Shown here: positions 49,408-60,070 of the stretch, one piece after another
How positions within the stretch are numbered: the first letter of the stretch is position 1
How the letters are laid out: every line of letters starts with the position of its first letter
NCBI GenBank assembly: GCA_020161145.1
Contig: JAIUPQ010000010.1
Location: 1-64,000, forward strand
DNA length: 64,000 bases
Direction: 5' to 3'
DNA from: Pseudomonadota bacterium
GTDB taxonomy: Bacteria > Pseudomonadota > Gammaproteobacteria > Burkholderiales > Burkholderiaceae_C
The notes under the pieces: generated by a model
The model's input: the letters and a program-made list of their open reading frames with translations, nothing else
What the model was told of the DNA's origin: nothing
Database searches by the model: none
Translations under genes and position numbers: made by a program

Positions 49408-50271
49408 ATGGATATTGCCCTGTGGCTGAAACGGCGCCAGTTGCTGAGTTGTGCGCTGCTGCTGACCCCACTTGCCGCCCGTGCGGCACGCGACGCGGCG
49501 CCCGCGCTGCTGCTGGCCGATGAGGCGCCGACCGACATGGACCCGCAAGGCCACCTGGTCAGCGAGAAGCTGGACGGCGTGCGCGCCCATTGGGACGGCC
49601 ACACGCTGCGCTTTCGGGGTGGTGGCGTGGTGCAGGCGCCTGCGGCCTGGCTGGCGCGCCTGCCTCAGGGCGTGGCGCTGGACGGCGAGCTGTGGCTGGG
49701 GCGCGGGCAGTTCGACGCCCTCTCGGGCCTGGTGCGCCGGGCCACCCCGGATGCACAAGCCTGGCGGGGCGTGGGCTACCACCTGTTCGAACTGCCGGGC
49801 GGTGCCGGGCCCTTCAGCCAGCGCGCCGAGCGCCTCGCGGCGCTGGCCGCCCAACACGGCGCTCCGCTGGTGGCCGCGCCGCAGCGGCCGGTGGCCAGCC
49901 AGACCGCACTGCTGCGCTGGCTGCGCGAAGTGGTGGATGGCGGCGGCGAAGGGCTGGTGCTGCACCGCGCCGATGCGCCCTACGTCACGGGCCGCCAGCG
50001 CGTGCTGCTCAAGCTCAAGCCCTGGCAGGACGCCGACGCCGAAGTCATCGCCCACCTGCCCGGCGCGGGTCGCCACGAGGGCCGCCTGGGCGCGCTGCGC
50101 CTGCGCACGCCCGAGGGTCGCACATTTGACCTGGGCGTTGGCCTGACCGACGCCCAGCGCGCCACCCCGCCGCCGCTGGGCAGCCAGGTGACCTACCGCT
50201 ACCGTGGCCTGACCGCCAGCGGCCTGCCGCGCTTTGCCAGCTACTGGCGCCAGCGCCAGCCGGGCTGGTAA
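49408..50271 (+). CDS. Secreted minimal ATP-dependent DNA ligase (LigE type)
   Basis: The 287-residue protein begins with a basic hydrophobic leader (WLKRRQLLSCALLLTPLAARA) that suggests export to the periplasm. It then has ligase motif I SEKLDGVRAHW with adenylated Lys-54, motif III-like VALDGELWLG, motif IV GGGEGLVLH and motif V VLLKLKPWQDADAEV, followed by a compact OB domain ending FASYWRQRQPGW. LigE-type enzymes seal nicks with ATP and have no extra DNA-binding domains; a role in DNA uptake or biofilm DNA has been proposed. CGGAGG precedes the ATG. It is divergent from the efflux operon. Confidence 0.9.
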   Translation: MDIALWLKRRQLLSCALLLTPLAARAARDAAPALLLADEAPTDMDPQGHLVSEKLDGVRAHWDGHTLRFRGGGVVQAPAAWLARLPQGVALDGELWLGRGQFDALSGLVRRATPDAQAWRGVGYHLFELPGGAGPFSQRAERLAALAAQHGAPLVAAPQRPVASQTALLRWLREVVDGGGEGLVLHRADAPYVTGRQRVLLKLKPWQDADAEVIAHLPGAGRHEGRLGALRLRTPEGRTFDLGVGLTDAQRATPPPLGSQVTYRYRGLTASGLPRFASYWRQRQPGW

Positions 50272-50314
50272 CGCAAACCTACATCGCCTTCCCCAGCCTT
50301 GGGAGACTACACCC

Positions 50315-51436
50315 ATGCATCCCGTCGTCATCAGCGGCACCGGCCTGTACCAGCCGCCCCACACCATCACCAACGCCGAGCTCGTGGCGTCCTACAACCT
50401 CTACGCCGACCGCGAGAACACCCGGCATGCCGAGGCCATCGCGCGCGGCGAGCGCGAGGCGCTGGCGCCGTCCAGCGAGGCCTTCATCGAGCGCGCCTCG
50501 GGCATCAAGCAGCGCCACGTGATCGACAAGGCCGGCGTGCTCGACCCCGACCGCATGCGGCCGCACTTTGCCCCGCGCGACGACGACGCGCTGTCGCTGA
50601 TGGCCGAGATCGGCGTGGCCGCCGCCCGGCAGGCGCTGGCGGCTGCGGGCCGTGAGGCCACCGAGGTGGACGGCGTGCTGTGCGCCGCCTCCAACATGCA
50701 GCGCGCCTACCCCGCCATCGCGGTGGAAATCCAGGCCGCGCTGGGCGCGGGCGGCTATGCGTTCGACATGAACGTGGCCTGCTCGTCGGCCACCTTCGGC
50801 ATTCAGCAGGCCGTGGGCGCGGTGCAGACGGGCAGCGCGCGGCGCGTGCTGGTGGTCAGCCCCGAAATCACCTCGGCCCACCTGGCCTGGATGGACCGCG
50901 ACTGCCACTTCATCTTTGGCGACGTGGCCACCGCCGTGCTGGTCGAGCGCGCCGACGAGGCCCGCGCCGCCGACCGCTGGCAGGTGCTGGGCACGCGGCT
51001 GGCCACGCAGTTCTCCAACAACATCCGCAACAACGCCGGCTTCATGAACCGCGCCGAGGACACCGACCTGTGGGGCCGCGACACGCTGTTCCGCCAGACG
51101 GGCCAGAAGGTGTTCCGCGAGGTGGTGCCGCTGGCGGCGGCCCACATCGAGGGCCATCTGGCCAGCCTGGAACTCGCGCCACAGCAGGTGCGCCGCTACT
51201 GGCTGCACCAGGCCAACCTGCACATGAACCAGCGCATCCTGAACAAGCTCATCGGCTACGCCGACGACGCCGACCGCGCGCCGCTGATCCTCGACCGCTA
51301 CGCCAACACCGCCTCGGCCGGCTCCATCATCGCCTTCCACGACCACCGCGCCGACCTGACGGCAGGCGACGTGGGCCTGATCTGCTCGTTCGGGGCGGGG
51401 TATTCGGTGGGCAGTGTGGTGGTGCGCAAGGTGTGA
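50315..51436 (+). CDS. Beta-ketoacyl-ACP synthase III-like protein
   Basis: The 373-residue thiolase-fold enzyme has the catalytic Cys in NVACSSATFGIQQAVGAV, the His in WLHQANLHMNQRILNKLIG and the Asn in YANTASAGSIIAFHD, the KAS III Cys-His-Asn triad. It is longer than FabH (about 317 residues), with an insertion near the N-terminus (RHAEAIARGEREALAPSSEA), as in a second group of FabH-like proteins. It may start fatty acid or a specialised acyl chain synthesis; the substrate cannot be read. GGGAG lies about 11 bases before the ATG. No other fatty-acid genes are adjacent. Confidence 0.88.
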   Translation: MHPVVISGTGLYQPPHTITNAELVASYNLYADRENTRHAEAIARGEREALAPSSEAFIERASGIKQRHVIDKAGVLDPDRMRPHFAPRDDDALSLMAEIGVAAARQALAAAGREATEVDGVLCAASNMQRAYPAIAVEIQAALGAGGYAFDMNVACSSATFGIQQAVGAVQTGSARRVLVVSPEITSAHLAWMDRDCHFIFGDVATAVLVERADEARAADRWQVLGTRLATQFSNNIRNNAGFMNRAEDTDLWGRDTLFRQTGQKVFREVVPLAAAHIEGHLASLELAPQQVRRYWLHQANLHMNQRILNKLIGYADDADRAPLILDRYANTASAGSIIAFHDHRADLTAGDVGLICSFGAGYSVGSVVVRKV

Positions 51437-51468
51437 ACTTGGCGCGATATGCATGCGGTGGAATCCAC

Positions 51469-51822
51469 ATGAAAGCCATCATTGAAGTGGGTGCGCGCGG
51501 CGCTGCCGTCCAGGCTGCGCGGCAGCAGTTGGCCAGCGCGCAGCGCGGTGGTGCGGTGGACTACCGGCTCGCCTTCGAGTCCGCACGCACGCTGTTCAGC
51601 GAGCTGACGCCGGCTCGACTGGATTTGCTGGATACCTTGCGTCGCACCGGCGCGTCCAGCGTCTATGCGCTGGCCAAGGCGGCCGAGCGCAACTACTCCA
51701 ACGTGCATACCGACGTGGCGGGGCTGGAGCGGTTGGGGCTGATCGAGCGCGACGATGCCGACAACGTGCTGGTGCCGTTCGATGCCGTGGAGATTCGTCT
51801 GGCGCTGGCCAGGGCGGCCTGA
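51469..51822 (+). CDS. HVO_A0114/COG4190-like HTH DNA-binding protein, orphan antitoxin candidate
   Basis: The 117-residue protein has a short N-terminal strand-helix part (MKAIIEVGARG), then SARTLFSELTPARLDLLDTL and a winged-helix domain (SVYALAKAAERNYSNVHTDV, then LERLGLIER). This fits COG4190/HVO_A0114-type regulators, often antitoxins paired with a small toxin gene just upstream. Here there are only 32 bases between it and the KAS III stop, with no toxin. GGTGGA precedes the ATG. The call rests on motif likeness; an independent regulator of the next operon is the alternative. Confidence 0.65.
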   Translation: MKAIIEVGARGAAVQAARQQLASAQRGGAVDYRLAFESARTLFSELTPARLDLLDTLRRTGASSVYALAKAAERNYSNVHTDVAGLERLGLIERDDADNVLVPFDAVEIRLALARAA

Positions 51823-51868
51823 CCTGCTGGCATCCGGGATAGCCCCAATCCCGCACCCGCAAAAATAA

Positions 51869-51896
51869 TTGACACTTCAAGTATTCAAGCTTGAAG
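51869..51896 (+). promoter_or_regulatory. Promoter and palindromic operator of the 2-aminobenzoate cluster
   Basis: A perfect -35 TTGACA (51869-51874) abuts CTTCAAG (51875-51881), which is repeated inverted as CTTGAAG (51890-51896); the core TTCAAGCTTGAA (51884-51895) is a perfect 12-bp palindrome, and TTCAAG occurs twice as a direct repeat. The -10 position (51892-51897) lies in the palindrome. The layout suggests repression, most simply by the MarR protein encoded at 55313. Confidence 0.6.
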
Positions 51897-51907
51897 AGGT
51901 TGGCATC

Positions 51908-54250
51908 ATGCGCATCGTCTGTATCGGTGGCGGGCCGGCGGGGTTGTACTTTGCGCTGCTGATGAAGCAGCAGGACGCGCGCCACGAGGTGGTGGTGCTG
52001 GAGCGCAACCAGCCGGGCGACACCTTTGGCTGGGGCGTGGTGTTCTCTGACCAGACGCTGGTGGGCATGCGCGCGGCCGACGCGGTGACGGCCGCGCAGA
52101 TCGGCGATGCCTTCAACCACTGGGACGACATCGACGTGCATCTGCGCGGCGCGGTTTACCGCTCGGGCGGCCACGGCTTTTGCGGCATCGGGCGCATGCG
52201 GCTGCTGCACATCCTGCAGGCGCGCTGCGCCGAGCTGGGGGTCGAGCTGCGTTACGGCACCGACGTGGCGGATGACGCCGCCATCGAGGCCGACCTCATC
52301 ATCGCCGCCGACGGCCTGAACAGCCGCGTGCGCGAGAAGTACGCCGCCACCTACCAGCCCGACATCGACGTGCGCGCCAACCGCTTCGTGTGGCTGGGCA
52401 CCACGCGCCTCTTCGACGCCTTCACCTTCGACTTCCAAGAGTCCGAATGGGGCTGGTTCCAGGCCCACGCCTACCGCTTCGACGCCACCCATTCCACCTT
52501 CATCGTCGAGACGCCCGAGGCCGTCTGGCAGGCCGCCGGCATAGACCGCATGAGCAAGGAAGAGGGCATCGCGTTTTGCGAGCGCCTTTTTGCCGGGGTG
52601 CTGGAGGGCCACAAGCTCATCTCCAACGCCAGCCACCTGCGCGGCTCGGCGCAGTGGATCCGCTTTCCGCGCGTCATCTGCAAGACCTGGGCCCATTGGC
52701 GGGCCGACGGCACGCCCGTGGTGCTGATGGGCGACGCGGCGCACACGGCACACTTCTCCATCGGCTCGGGCACCAAGCTGGCGTTCGAGGACGCGATGGC
52801 GCTGGCGGCCGACATCGGCCGCACGCCGCATGACTTGCGCGCCGCGCTGGACCAGTACCAGGCCACGCGCAGCATCGACGTGCTGCGCATCCAGAACGCG
52901 GCGCGCAACTCCACCGAGTGGTTCGAACAGGTGGCGCGCAACGCCACGCTGCCGCCGCCGCAGTTTGCCTATTCGCTGCTGACGCGCTCGCAGCGCATCT
53001 CGCACGAGAACCTGCGCCTGCGCGACGGCGCCTACGTGGGTGGCTACGAGCGCTGGCTGGCCGCGCGCGCGGGGTTGGCGGCCCCCGTGACCGTGCCGCC
53101 CATGTTCACGCCTTTTACCGTGCGCGGCCTGACGCTGGCCAACCGCGTGGTCGTCTCGCCCATGGCGCAATACGCCTGCGTGGACGGCGTGCCCGGCCTG
53201 CACCACACGGTGCACATCGGCGCCCGCGCCATGGGCGGCGCGGCGCTGGTGATGGTGGAGATGACGGCCCCCTGCGCCGAGGGCCGCATCACGCCGGGCT
53301 GCCCCGGCCTCTACACCGATGCCCAGCAGGCGGCGTTCACGCGCCTGGTCGAGGGCGTGCACCGCGAGACCCAGGCCAAGATCGGTCTGCAACTGGGCCA
53401 CTCGGGCGCCAAGGGCGCCACCCGACTGGCCTGGGAGGGCATCGATGAGCCGCTGGAGGTGGGCGGCTGGCCGCTGGTGGCGGCCTCGCGCCAGCAGTAC
53501 CTGGACGGCGTCAGCGCCTGGGCCGAGCCCATGACGCAGGCGCAGATGGACGCGGTGCGCGAGGCCTTCGTCGCCGCCACCCGCCGCGCCGCCGAGGCGG
53601 GCTTCGACTGGCTGGAGCTGCACTGCGCCCACGGCTACCTGCTGTCGTCTTTTCTCTCACCGCTGACCAACCAGCGCAGCGACGACTACGGCGGCAGCCT
53701 GGCCAACCGGCTGCGCTACCCGCTGGAGGTGTTCACGGCGATGCGCGCGGTGTGGCCGCAGGACAAACCCATGTCGGTGCGCATCTCGGCCCACGACTGG
53801 GTGGCGGGCGGCACCACACCCGATGACGCCGTGGCCATGGCGCGCGCCTTCAAGGCCGCCGGGGCCGATGTGATCGACGTCTCCAGCGGCCAGGTCAGCA
53901 AGGCCGAGCAGCCGGTCTATGGCCGCATGTGGCAAACGCCGTTTGCCGAGCGCGTGCGCAATGAGGCGGGCATCGCCACCATCGCCGTGGGCGCCATCAG
54001 CGAGGCCGACCACGTCAACAGCATCATCGCCGCCGGCCGCGCCGACCTGTGCGCCGTGGCCCGCCCGCATCTGGCCAATCCGGCCTGGACGCTGCACGAG
54101 GCCGCCCGCATCGGCTACACCGCCGGGCCGGGGTTGCTGTGGCCCAAAAACTACCTGTCGGGCAAGGCGCAGCTGGAGCGCGAGCAGGAGCGGCTGCGCG
54201 CGGTGGCCGTCGCGGCTGAGCAGGCAGCCAACCAGGCGCTTGGGGTATGA
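51908..54250 (+). CDS. 2-aminobenzoyl-CoA monooxygenase/reductase (salicylyl-CoA 5-hydroxylase-like), two-domain
   Basis: The 780-residue flavoprotein fuses two enzymes. Residues 1-380 are a flavin monooxygenase with the FAD motif [23 protein letters not shown] and the second FAD motif [20 protein letters not shown]. Residues about 395-770 are an old-yellow-enzyme domain starting [20 protein letters not shown], with [25 protein letters not shown] and [10 protein letters not shown]. This matches the Azoarcus evansii enzyme that hydroxylates and then reduces the ring of 2-aminobenzoyl-CoA, and salicylyl-CoA hydroxylases. The aryl-CoA ligase downstream supplies the substrate. AGAGG precedes the ATG, and the stop overlaps the next start. 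Confidence 0.92.
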   Translation: MRIVCIGGGPAGLYFALLMKQQDARHEVVVLERNQPGDTFGWGVVFSDQTLVGMRAADAVTAAQIGDAFNHWDDIDVHLRGAVYRSGGHGFCGIGRMRLLHILQARCAELGVELRYGTDVADDAAIEADLIIAADGLNSRVREKYAATYQPDIDVRANRFVWLGTTRLFDAFTFDFQESEWGWFQAHAYRFDATHSTFIVETPEAVWQAAGIDRMSKEEGIAFCERLFAGVLEGHKLISNASHLRGSAQWIRFPRVICKTWAHWRADGTPVVLMGDAAHTAHFSIGSGTKLAFEDAMALAADIGRTPHDLRAALDQYQATRSIDVLRIQNAARNSTEWFEQVARNATLPPPQFAYSLLTRSQRISHENLRLRDGAYVGGYERWLAARAGLAAPVTVPPMFTPFTVRGLTLANRVVVSPMAQYACVDGVPGLHHTVHIGARAMGGAALVMVEMTAPCAEGRITPGCPGLYTDAQQAAFTRLVEGVHRETQAKIGLQLGHSGAKGATRLAWEGIDEPLEVGGWPLVAASRQQYLDGVSAWAEPMTQAQMDAVREAFVAATRRAAEAGFDWLELHCAHGYLLSSFLSPLTNQRSDDYGGSLANRLRYPLEVFTAMRAVWPQDKPMSVRISAHDWVAGGTTPDDAVAMARAFKAAGADVIDVSSGQVSKAEQPVYGRMWQTPFAERVRNEAGIATIAVGAISEADHVNSIIAAGRADLCAVARPHLANPAWTLHEAARIGYTAGPGLLWPKNYLSGKAQLEREQERLRAVAVAAEQAANQALGV

Positions 54251-55008
54251 GCGATGTGCGCGGTCTGCATGCGCTGGTGACCGGCGGCGGCACCGGCATT
54301 GGCGCGGCCATTGCCGAGGCCTTGCTGCGCGGCGGCGCGCAGGTGACCTTGGCCGCCCGCGACGCGACGCGGCTGGAGGCCCAGGCCGCCCAGTGGCTGG
54401 GCCTGGGCAGCGTGCGCACCGTGGCGCTGGATGTGACCGACGAGGCCGCCGTGGCGCGGGTGTTCGCCGCAGTGGGGCCGCTGGACATCCTGGTCAACAA
54501 CGCCGGCGCGGTCAGCACGGCGCCACTGCCGCGCATCACACCGGCCGAGTGGCGGCGGATGCTGGACGTCAACCTCACCGGCACCTTCTTGTGCACCCAG
54601 GCCGCACTGCCCGGCATGGCCCAGCGCGGGTTTGGCCGGGTGGTCAACGTGGCCAGCACGGCCGCGCTCAAGGGCTATGCCTACGTGGCCGCCTACTGCG
54701 CCGCCAAGCACGGCGTGCTGGGCCTGACGCGGGCGCTGGCGCTGGAGTACGCGCGGCGCGGCGTCACCGTCAACGCCGTCTGCCCGGGCTACACCGACAC
54801 CGCCATCACCGACGCAGCGGTGGCGCAGATCACGGCCAAGACCGGCCGCAGCGCGGACGACGCGGTGGCCGCACTGGCCTCGGCCAACCCGCAGCAGCGG
54901 CTGGTGCAGCCGGCCGAAGTGGCCGACGCGGTGCTGCACCTGTGCGGGCGCGGGGCGTCGGCGGTCAATGGGGTGGCGCTGGCGGTGAGTGGGGGGGAGT
55001 GGATGTGA
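54247..55008 (+). CDS. SDR-family oxidoreductase of the 2-aminobenzoate cluster
   Basis: The 253-residue short-chain dehydrogenase has [16 protein letters not shown] ([12 protein letters not shown]), catalytic Ser region [10 protein letters not shown] and YCAAK as YxxxK, with PGYTDTAI. The start overlaps the monooxygenase stop by four bases, so the two are coupled. In this pathway it could act as a 3-hydroxyacyl-CoA dehydrogenase-like enzyme on ring-cleaved or reduced CoA thioesters; that is inference from context. The gene ends 40 bases before a MITE-like element. Confidence 0.88.
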   Translation: MSDVRGLHALVTGGGTGIGAAIAEALLRGGAQVTLAARDATRLEAQAAQWLGLGSVRTVALDVTDEAAVARVFAAVGPLDILVNNAGAVSTAPLPRITPAEWRRMLDVNLTGTFLCTQAALPGMAQRGFGRVVNVASTAALKGYAYVAAYCAAKHGVLGLTRALALEYARRGVTVNAVCPGYTDTAITDAAVAQITAKTGRSADDAVAALASANPQQRLVQPAEVADAVLHLCGRGASAVNGVALAVSGGEWM

Positions 55009-55047
55009 GCTTCTTTCTGCGTCGCACCGCGCGGTGCCGCTGGGTGG

Positions 55048-55258
55048 GCGGCCTGGCCTGGCCCGACCGCTTGCCCCGCGCGGGTGCGCGGGGTGCCCTG
55101 CAGTGCTCGCGCCGGATGCCCCGCCGCCGAACTCCCGCCGCTCGCTGCGCTCGCTCTGGTCAGACAACGGCGGCGAGTCAGTTCACAAAGCGCGCCTGCG
55201 GCGCGCGGGCATCCTCTGCTGCGCGCTTCGGCGGCGCAAACGGGCCAGGCCAGGCCGC
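55048..55258 (+). mobile_element. MITE-like structured repeat, copy A
   Basis: This 211-bp non-coding element has perfect 18-bp terminal inverted repeats, GCGGCCTGGCCTGGCCCG (55048-55065) and its complement (55241-55258). Inside are an 8-bp hairpin (55074-55081 with 55086-55093) and a GCGCGCC-TGC-GGCGCGC hairpin. It is about 80% identical by eye to the reverse complement of copy B (57814-58028). The 305-base gap between the SDR and MarR genes holds nothing else. Confidence 0.7.
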
Positions 55259-55312
55259 TCACCCAGCGGCAATGCCACCGGGGTGTCCTGCGCCGGTTTG
55301 GGGTGGTGTGCG

Positions 55313-55772
55313 GTGACCGATCTCGAATCCCGCGCCCAGCCCGGCGACCACCAGGCGCTGCGGTTGTGGCTGCGCATGCTGAGCTGCACCACACGCATCG
55401 AAGACGCGCTGCGCCAGCGGCTGCGCCAGCGCTTTGGCACCACGCTGCCGCGCTTCGACCTGCTGGCCCAGCTCGACCGCTTCCCCGAGGGCCTGACCAT
55501 GCGTGCGCTGTCGCAGCGGCTGATGGTCACCGGCGGCAACGTCACGGGCGTCGTCGATCAGCTCGAAGCCGAAGGCTGGGCGCGCCGCACCGCCCACCCG
55601 CAAGACCGCCGCGCCATCCTCGTCCAGCTCACCCCCGCCGGCCGTCGCCAGTTCCGCAAAATGGCGGCTGAGCATGAGGCGTGGGTGGTGGAATTGCTGG
55701 GCCACCTCAGCCCCGCGCAGACGCAGCAGATGCATGTGCTGCTGAGCGCCCTCAAACCCCAAGACCCCTCAC

Positions 55773-55789
<17 letters not shown>
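55313..55789 (+). CDS. MarR-family transcriptional regulator
   Basis: The 158-residue protein is one winged-helix MarR domain: [20 protein letters not shown] dimer helix, [20 protein letters not shown], recognition helix in [20 protein letters not shown], wing [20 protein letters not shown] and a C-terminal dimer helix. MarR proteins of aromatic-CoA operons usually repress and are released by an aryl-CoA. The palindromic operator at 51875-51896 is a likely target. The frame is open upstream through the MITE-like element; I chose GTG at 55313. Its end overlaps the hydratase start by 17 bases. Confidence 0.85.
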
Positions 55790-56624
<835 letters not shown>

Positions 56625-56626
56625 CG

Positions 56627-57775
<1,149 letters not shown>

Positions 57776-57813
57776 AACTGGGCACGCCGCTCACGCACCG
57801 CAGGCCGCTGTGT

Positions 57814-58028
57814 GCCGGGCTGGCGCTGGCCCGTTTGCGCCGCCGAGGCGCACAGGGTTGGACGCCCGCGCGCCGCCGGCGCGCCACGTGGACTGACTCG
57901 TCGCTGCTGTCTGACCAGAGCGAGCGCAGCGAGCGGCGGGCGTTCAGCGACGGGGCGTTCAACCCGAGCACCGCAGGGCACCCCGTGCGCCAGCACGGGG
58001 CAAGCGGTCGGGCCAGCGCCAGCCCGGC
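57814..58028 (-). mobile_element. MITE-like structured repeat, copy B (inverted relative to A)
   Basis: This 215-bp element has perfect 20-bp terminal inverted repeats (57814-57833, GCCGGGCTGGCGCTGGCCCG, with 58009-58028). Its inner hairpin pairs CCCCGTGC (57981-57988) with GCACGGGG (57993-58000); in copy A the same stem is CCCCGCGC/GCGCGGGG, a compensated C-G to T-A change. The end repeats also differ between copies yet pair perfectly within each. Nothing else lies in the gap before the ligase gene. Confidence 0.7.
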
Positions 58029-58070
58029 GCGCAGCGGCCCCGCTCCCACATCTGCAAGAGGACCCCACCC

Positions 58071-59672
58071 ATGACCTCGCATCAAGACACCTTCGCCCAC
58101 GACCGCTGGCCGCCCCGCGCGCAGTGGCCGCAGATGATTTACGAGCTGCCGGAATTGCAGTTCCCCAGCCACCTCAACTGCGCCCGCGAGCTGCTGGACA
58201 CCCACGTCGAGCAAGGCCGGGGCGAGCGCCTGTGCCTGGTGGGCGAGCACAGCCGCTGGAGCTATGCCGAGCTGCAGCGGCAGGTGGATGCCATTGCCCA
58301 TGTGCTGACCCAGGAGCTGGGCGTGGTGCCTGGCAACCGCGTGCTGCTGCGCGGCCCCAACACGCCCATGCTGGCGGCCTGCTGGTATGCGGTGGTCAAG
58401 GCGGGGGCCATTGCGGTGGCCACCATGCCACTGCTGCGCACCAAGGAGCTGACGGCCGTCATCGACAAGGCGCAGATCAGCCACGCGCTGTGCGATGCGC
58501 GGCTGCTCGATGAGCTGCATGCCGTGCAAAGCCCTTACCTCAAGCACACCGTGGCCTACCTCGGCGACGCCGACGACGGCCTGGAGCGCCGTGCCGCCCG
58601 CCACACCGCGCCGTTTGCGGCCGTGGCCACCGAGGCCGACGACTGCTGCCTGATCGCCTTCACCTCGGGCACCACCGGCCAGCCCAAGGGCTGCATGCAC
58701 AGCCACCGCGACGTGATGGCCGCCACCCGCTGCTGGCCGCGCCACGTGCTGCGCGCGCGGGCCGACGACGTGGTCATCGGCTCGCCGCCGCTGGCCTTCA
58801 CCTTCGGCCTGGGTGGGCTGCTGCTGTTCCCCATGAGCGTGGGCGCGGCGGCGGTGCTGCTGGAGCGGGCCATGCCCGACGTGCTGCCCGCCTACATCGC
58901 CCAGTACCGCGTCACCACCTGCTACACCTCGCCCACCGCCTACCGCGCCATGGCGGCGCAGGTGGGCGCGCACGATCTGTCGTCGCTGCGCCAATGCGTC
59001 AGCGCCGGCGAGGCGCTGCCGGCTGCCACGCGGGCGCTGTGGAAAGAGGCCACCGGCATCGAGCTGATCGACGGCATCGGTGCCACCGAGCTGCTGCATA
59101 TCTTCATCTCGCACGACGAGGCCCACGCCAGGCCCGGCGCCACCGGCACGCCGGTGCCCGGCTACCGCGCCCGCGTGGTCGATGAGGCGGGCCGCGAGCT
59201 GCCGCGCGGCCAGGTGGGCCGGCTGGCCGTGCAAGGCCCCACCGGTTGCCGCTACCTGGACGACGCGCGCCAGCAGGCCTATGTGCAGCACGGCTGGAAC
59301 CTGACCGGCGATGCCTATCTGGTGGACGACGAGGGCTGCTTCGTCTACCAGGCCCGCACCGACGACATGATCATCTCGGGTGGCTACAACATCGCCGGCC
59401 CCGAGGTGGAGGCGGCGCTGCTGGCCCACCCGGCCGTGGCCGAATGCGGCGTGGTGGGTGTGGCCGACGCGGCGCGCGGCCAGATCGTCAAGGCCTTCGT
59501 GGTGCTCAAGCCCGGCTACGCGGGCGACGCTGAACTGGTGGCGGCGCTGCAAGCGCATGTGAAGGCCACCATCGCGCCCTACAAATACCCGCGGGCCATC
59601 GCGTTTTGCGCCGCCTTGCCGCGCACCGAAACCGGCAAGTTGCAACGCTTCAAACTCAAGGACAGTGCATGA
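58071..59672 (+). CDS. Benzoate-CoA ligase family protein, probable 2-aminobenzoate-CoA ligase
   Basis: This 533-residue AMP-forming acyl-CoA synthetase has the P-loop CLIAFTSGTTGQPKGCMHSH, ERAMPDVLPAYIAQYRVT, the A5 region DGIGATELLHIFIS, the hinge YQARTDDMIISGGYNIAGPE and the catalytic Lys in LPRTETGKLQRFKL. The benzoate-CoA ligase group and the cluster argue for 2-aminobenzoate (anthranilate) as substrate, making 2-aminobenzoyl-CoA for the gene at 51908; salicylate or benzoate are alternatives. AGAGGA lies before the ATG. Its stop overlaps the RidA start. Confidence 0.9.
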   Translation: MTSHQDTFAHDRWPPRAQWPQMIYELPELQFPSHLNCARELLDTHVEQGRGERLCLVGEHSRWSYAELQRQVDAIAHVLTQELGVVPGNRVLLRGPNTPMLAACWYAVVKAGAIAVATMPLLRTKELTAVIDKAQISHALCDARLLDELHAVQSPYLKHTVAYLGDADDGLERRAARHTAPFAAVATEADDCCLIAFTSGTTGQPKGCMHSHRDVMAATRCWPRHVLRARADDVVIGSPPLAFTFGLGGLLLFPMSVGAAAVLLERAMPDVLPAYIAQYRVTTCYTSPTAYRAMAAQVGAHDLSSLRQCVSAGEALPAATRALWKEATGIELIDGIGATELLHIFISHDEAHARPGATGTPVPGYRARVVDEAGRELPRGQVGRLAVQGPTGCRYLDDARQQAYVQHGWNLTGDAYLVDDEGCFVYQARTDDMIISGGYNIAGPEVEAALLAHPAVAECGVVGVADAARGQIVKAFVVLKPGYAGDAELVAALQAHVKATIAPYKYPRAIAFCAALPRTETGKLQRFKLKDSA

Positions 59673-60070
59673 GCCTCACCAAAACCGTGCTCCAGCCGCC
59701 CGGCTGGGCCGCCCCCAAAGGCTATGCCAACGGCGTCGCGGCCCAGGGCCGGCTGGTCTGCGTGGCCGGCCAGATCGGCTGGAACGCCCAGTGCCAGTTC
59801 GACAGCGACGACCTCGTGGCCCAGACCCGCCAGGCGCTGGCCAACGTGCGCGCCGTGCTGGCCGAGGCCGGCGCCGGCCCCGAGCACATGGTGCGCATGA
59901 CCTGGTACGTCACCCGCCGCGCCGACTACCTGGCGCGCAGCCGCGAAATCGGCGCGGCCTACCGCGAGGTCATGGGCCGCGAATACGACGTGGCCATGAC
60001 GGCGGTGGAGGTCAGCGCCTTGATGGAGGCGCGGGCTGTGGTGGAAATCGAAGTGACGGCGGTGATCTGA
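59669..60070 (+). CDS. RidA/YjgF family protein
   Basis: The 133-residue protein has the RidA pattern: NGVAAQGRLVCVAGQIGWNA, QTRQALANVRAVLAEAGAGP, VRMTWYVTRRADYL and the C-terminal VSALMEARAVVEIEVTAVI with the conserved Arg and Glu. RidA-type enzymes hydrolyse reactive enamines/imines to ketones plus ammonia. In a 2-aminobenzoyl-CoA pathway, removal of the ring amino group through an imine gives it a clear chemical role, which is inference. It is coupled at both ends (ATGA with the ligase, TGATG with the transporter). Confidence 0.9.
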   Translation: MSLTKTVLQPPGWAAPKGYANGVAAQGRLVCVAGQIGWNAQCQFDSDDLVAQTRQALANVRAVLAEAGAGPEHMVRMTWYVTRRADYLARSREIGAAYREVMGREYDVAMTAVEVSALMEARAVVEIEVTAVI

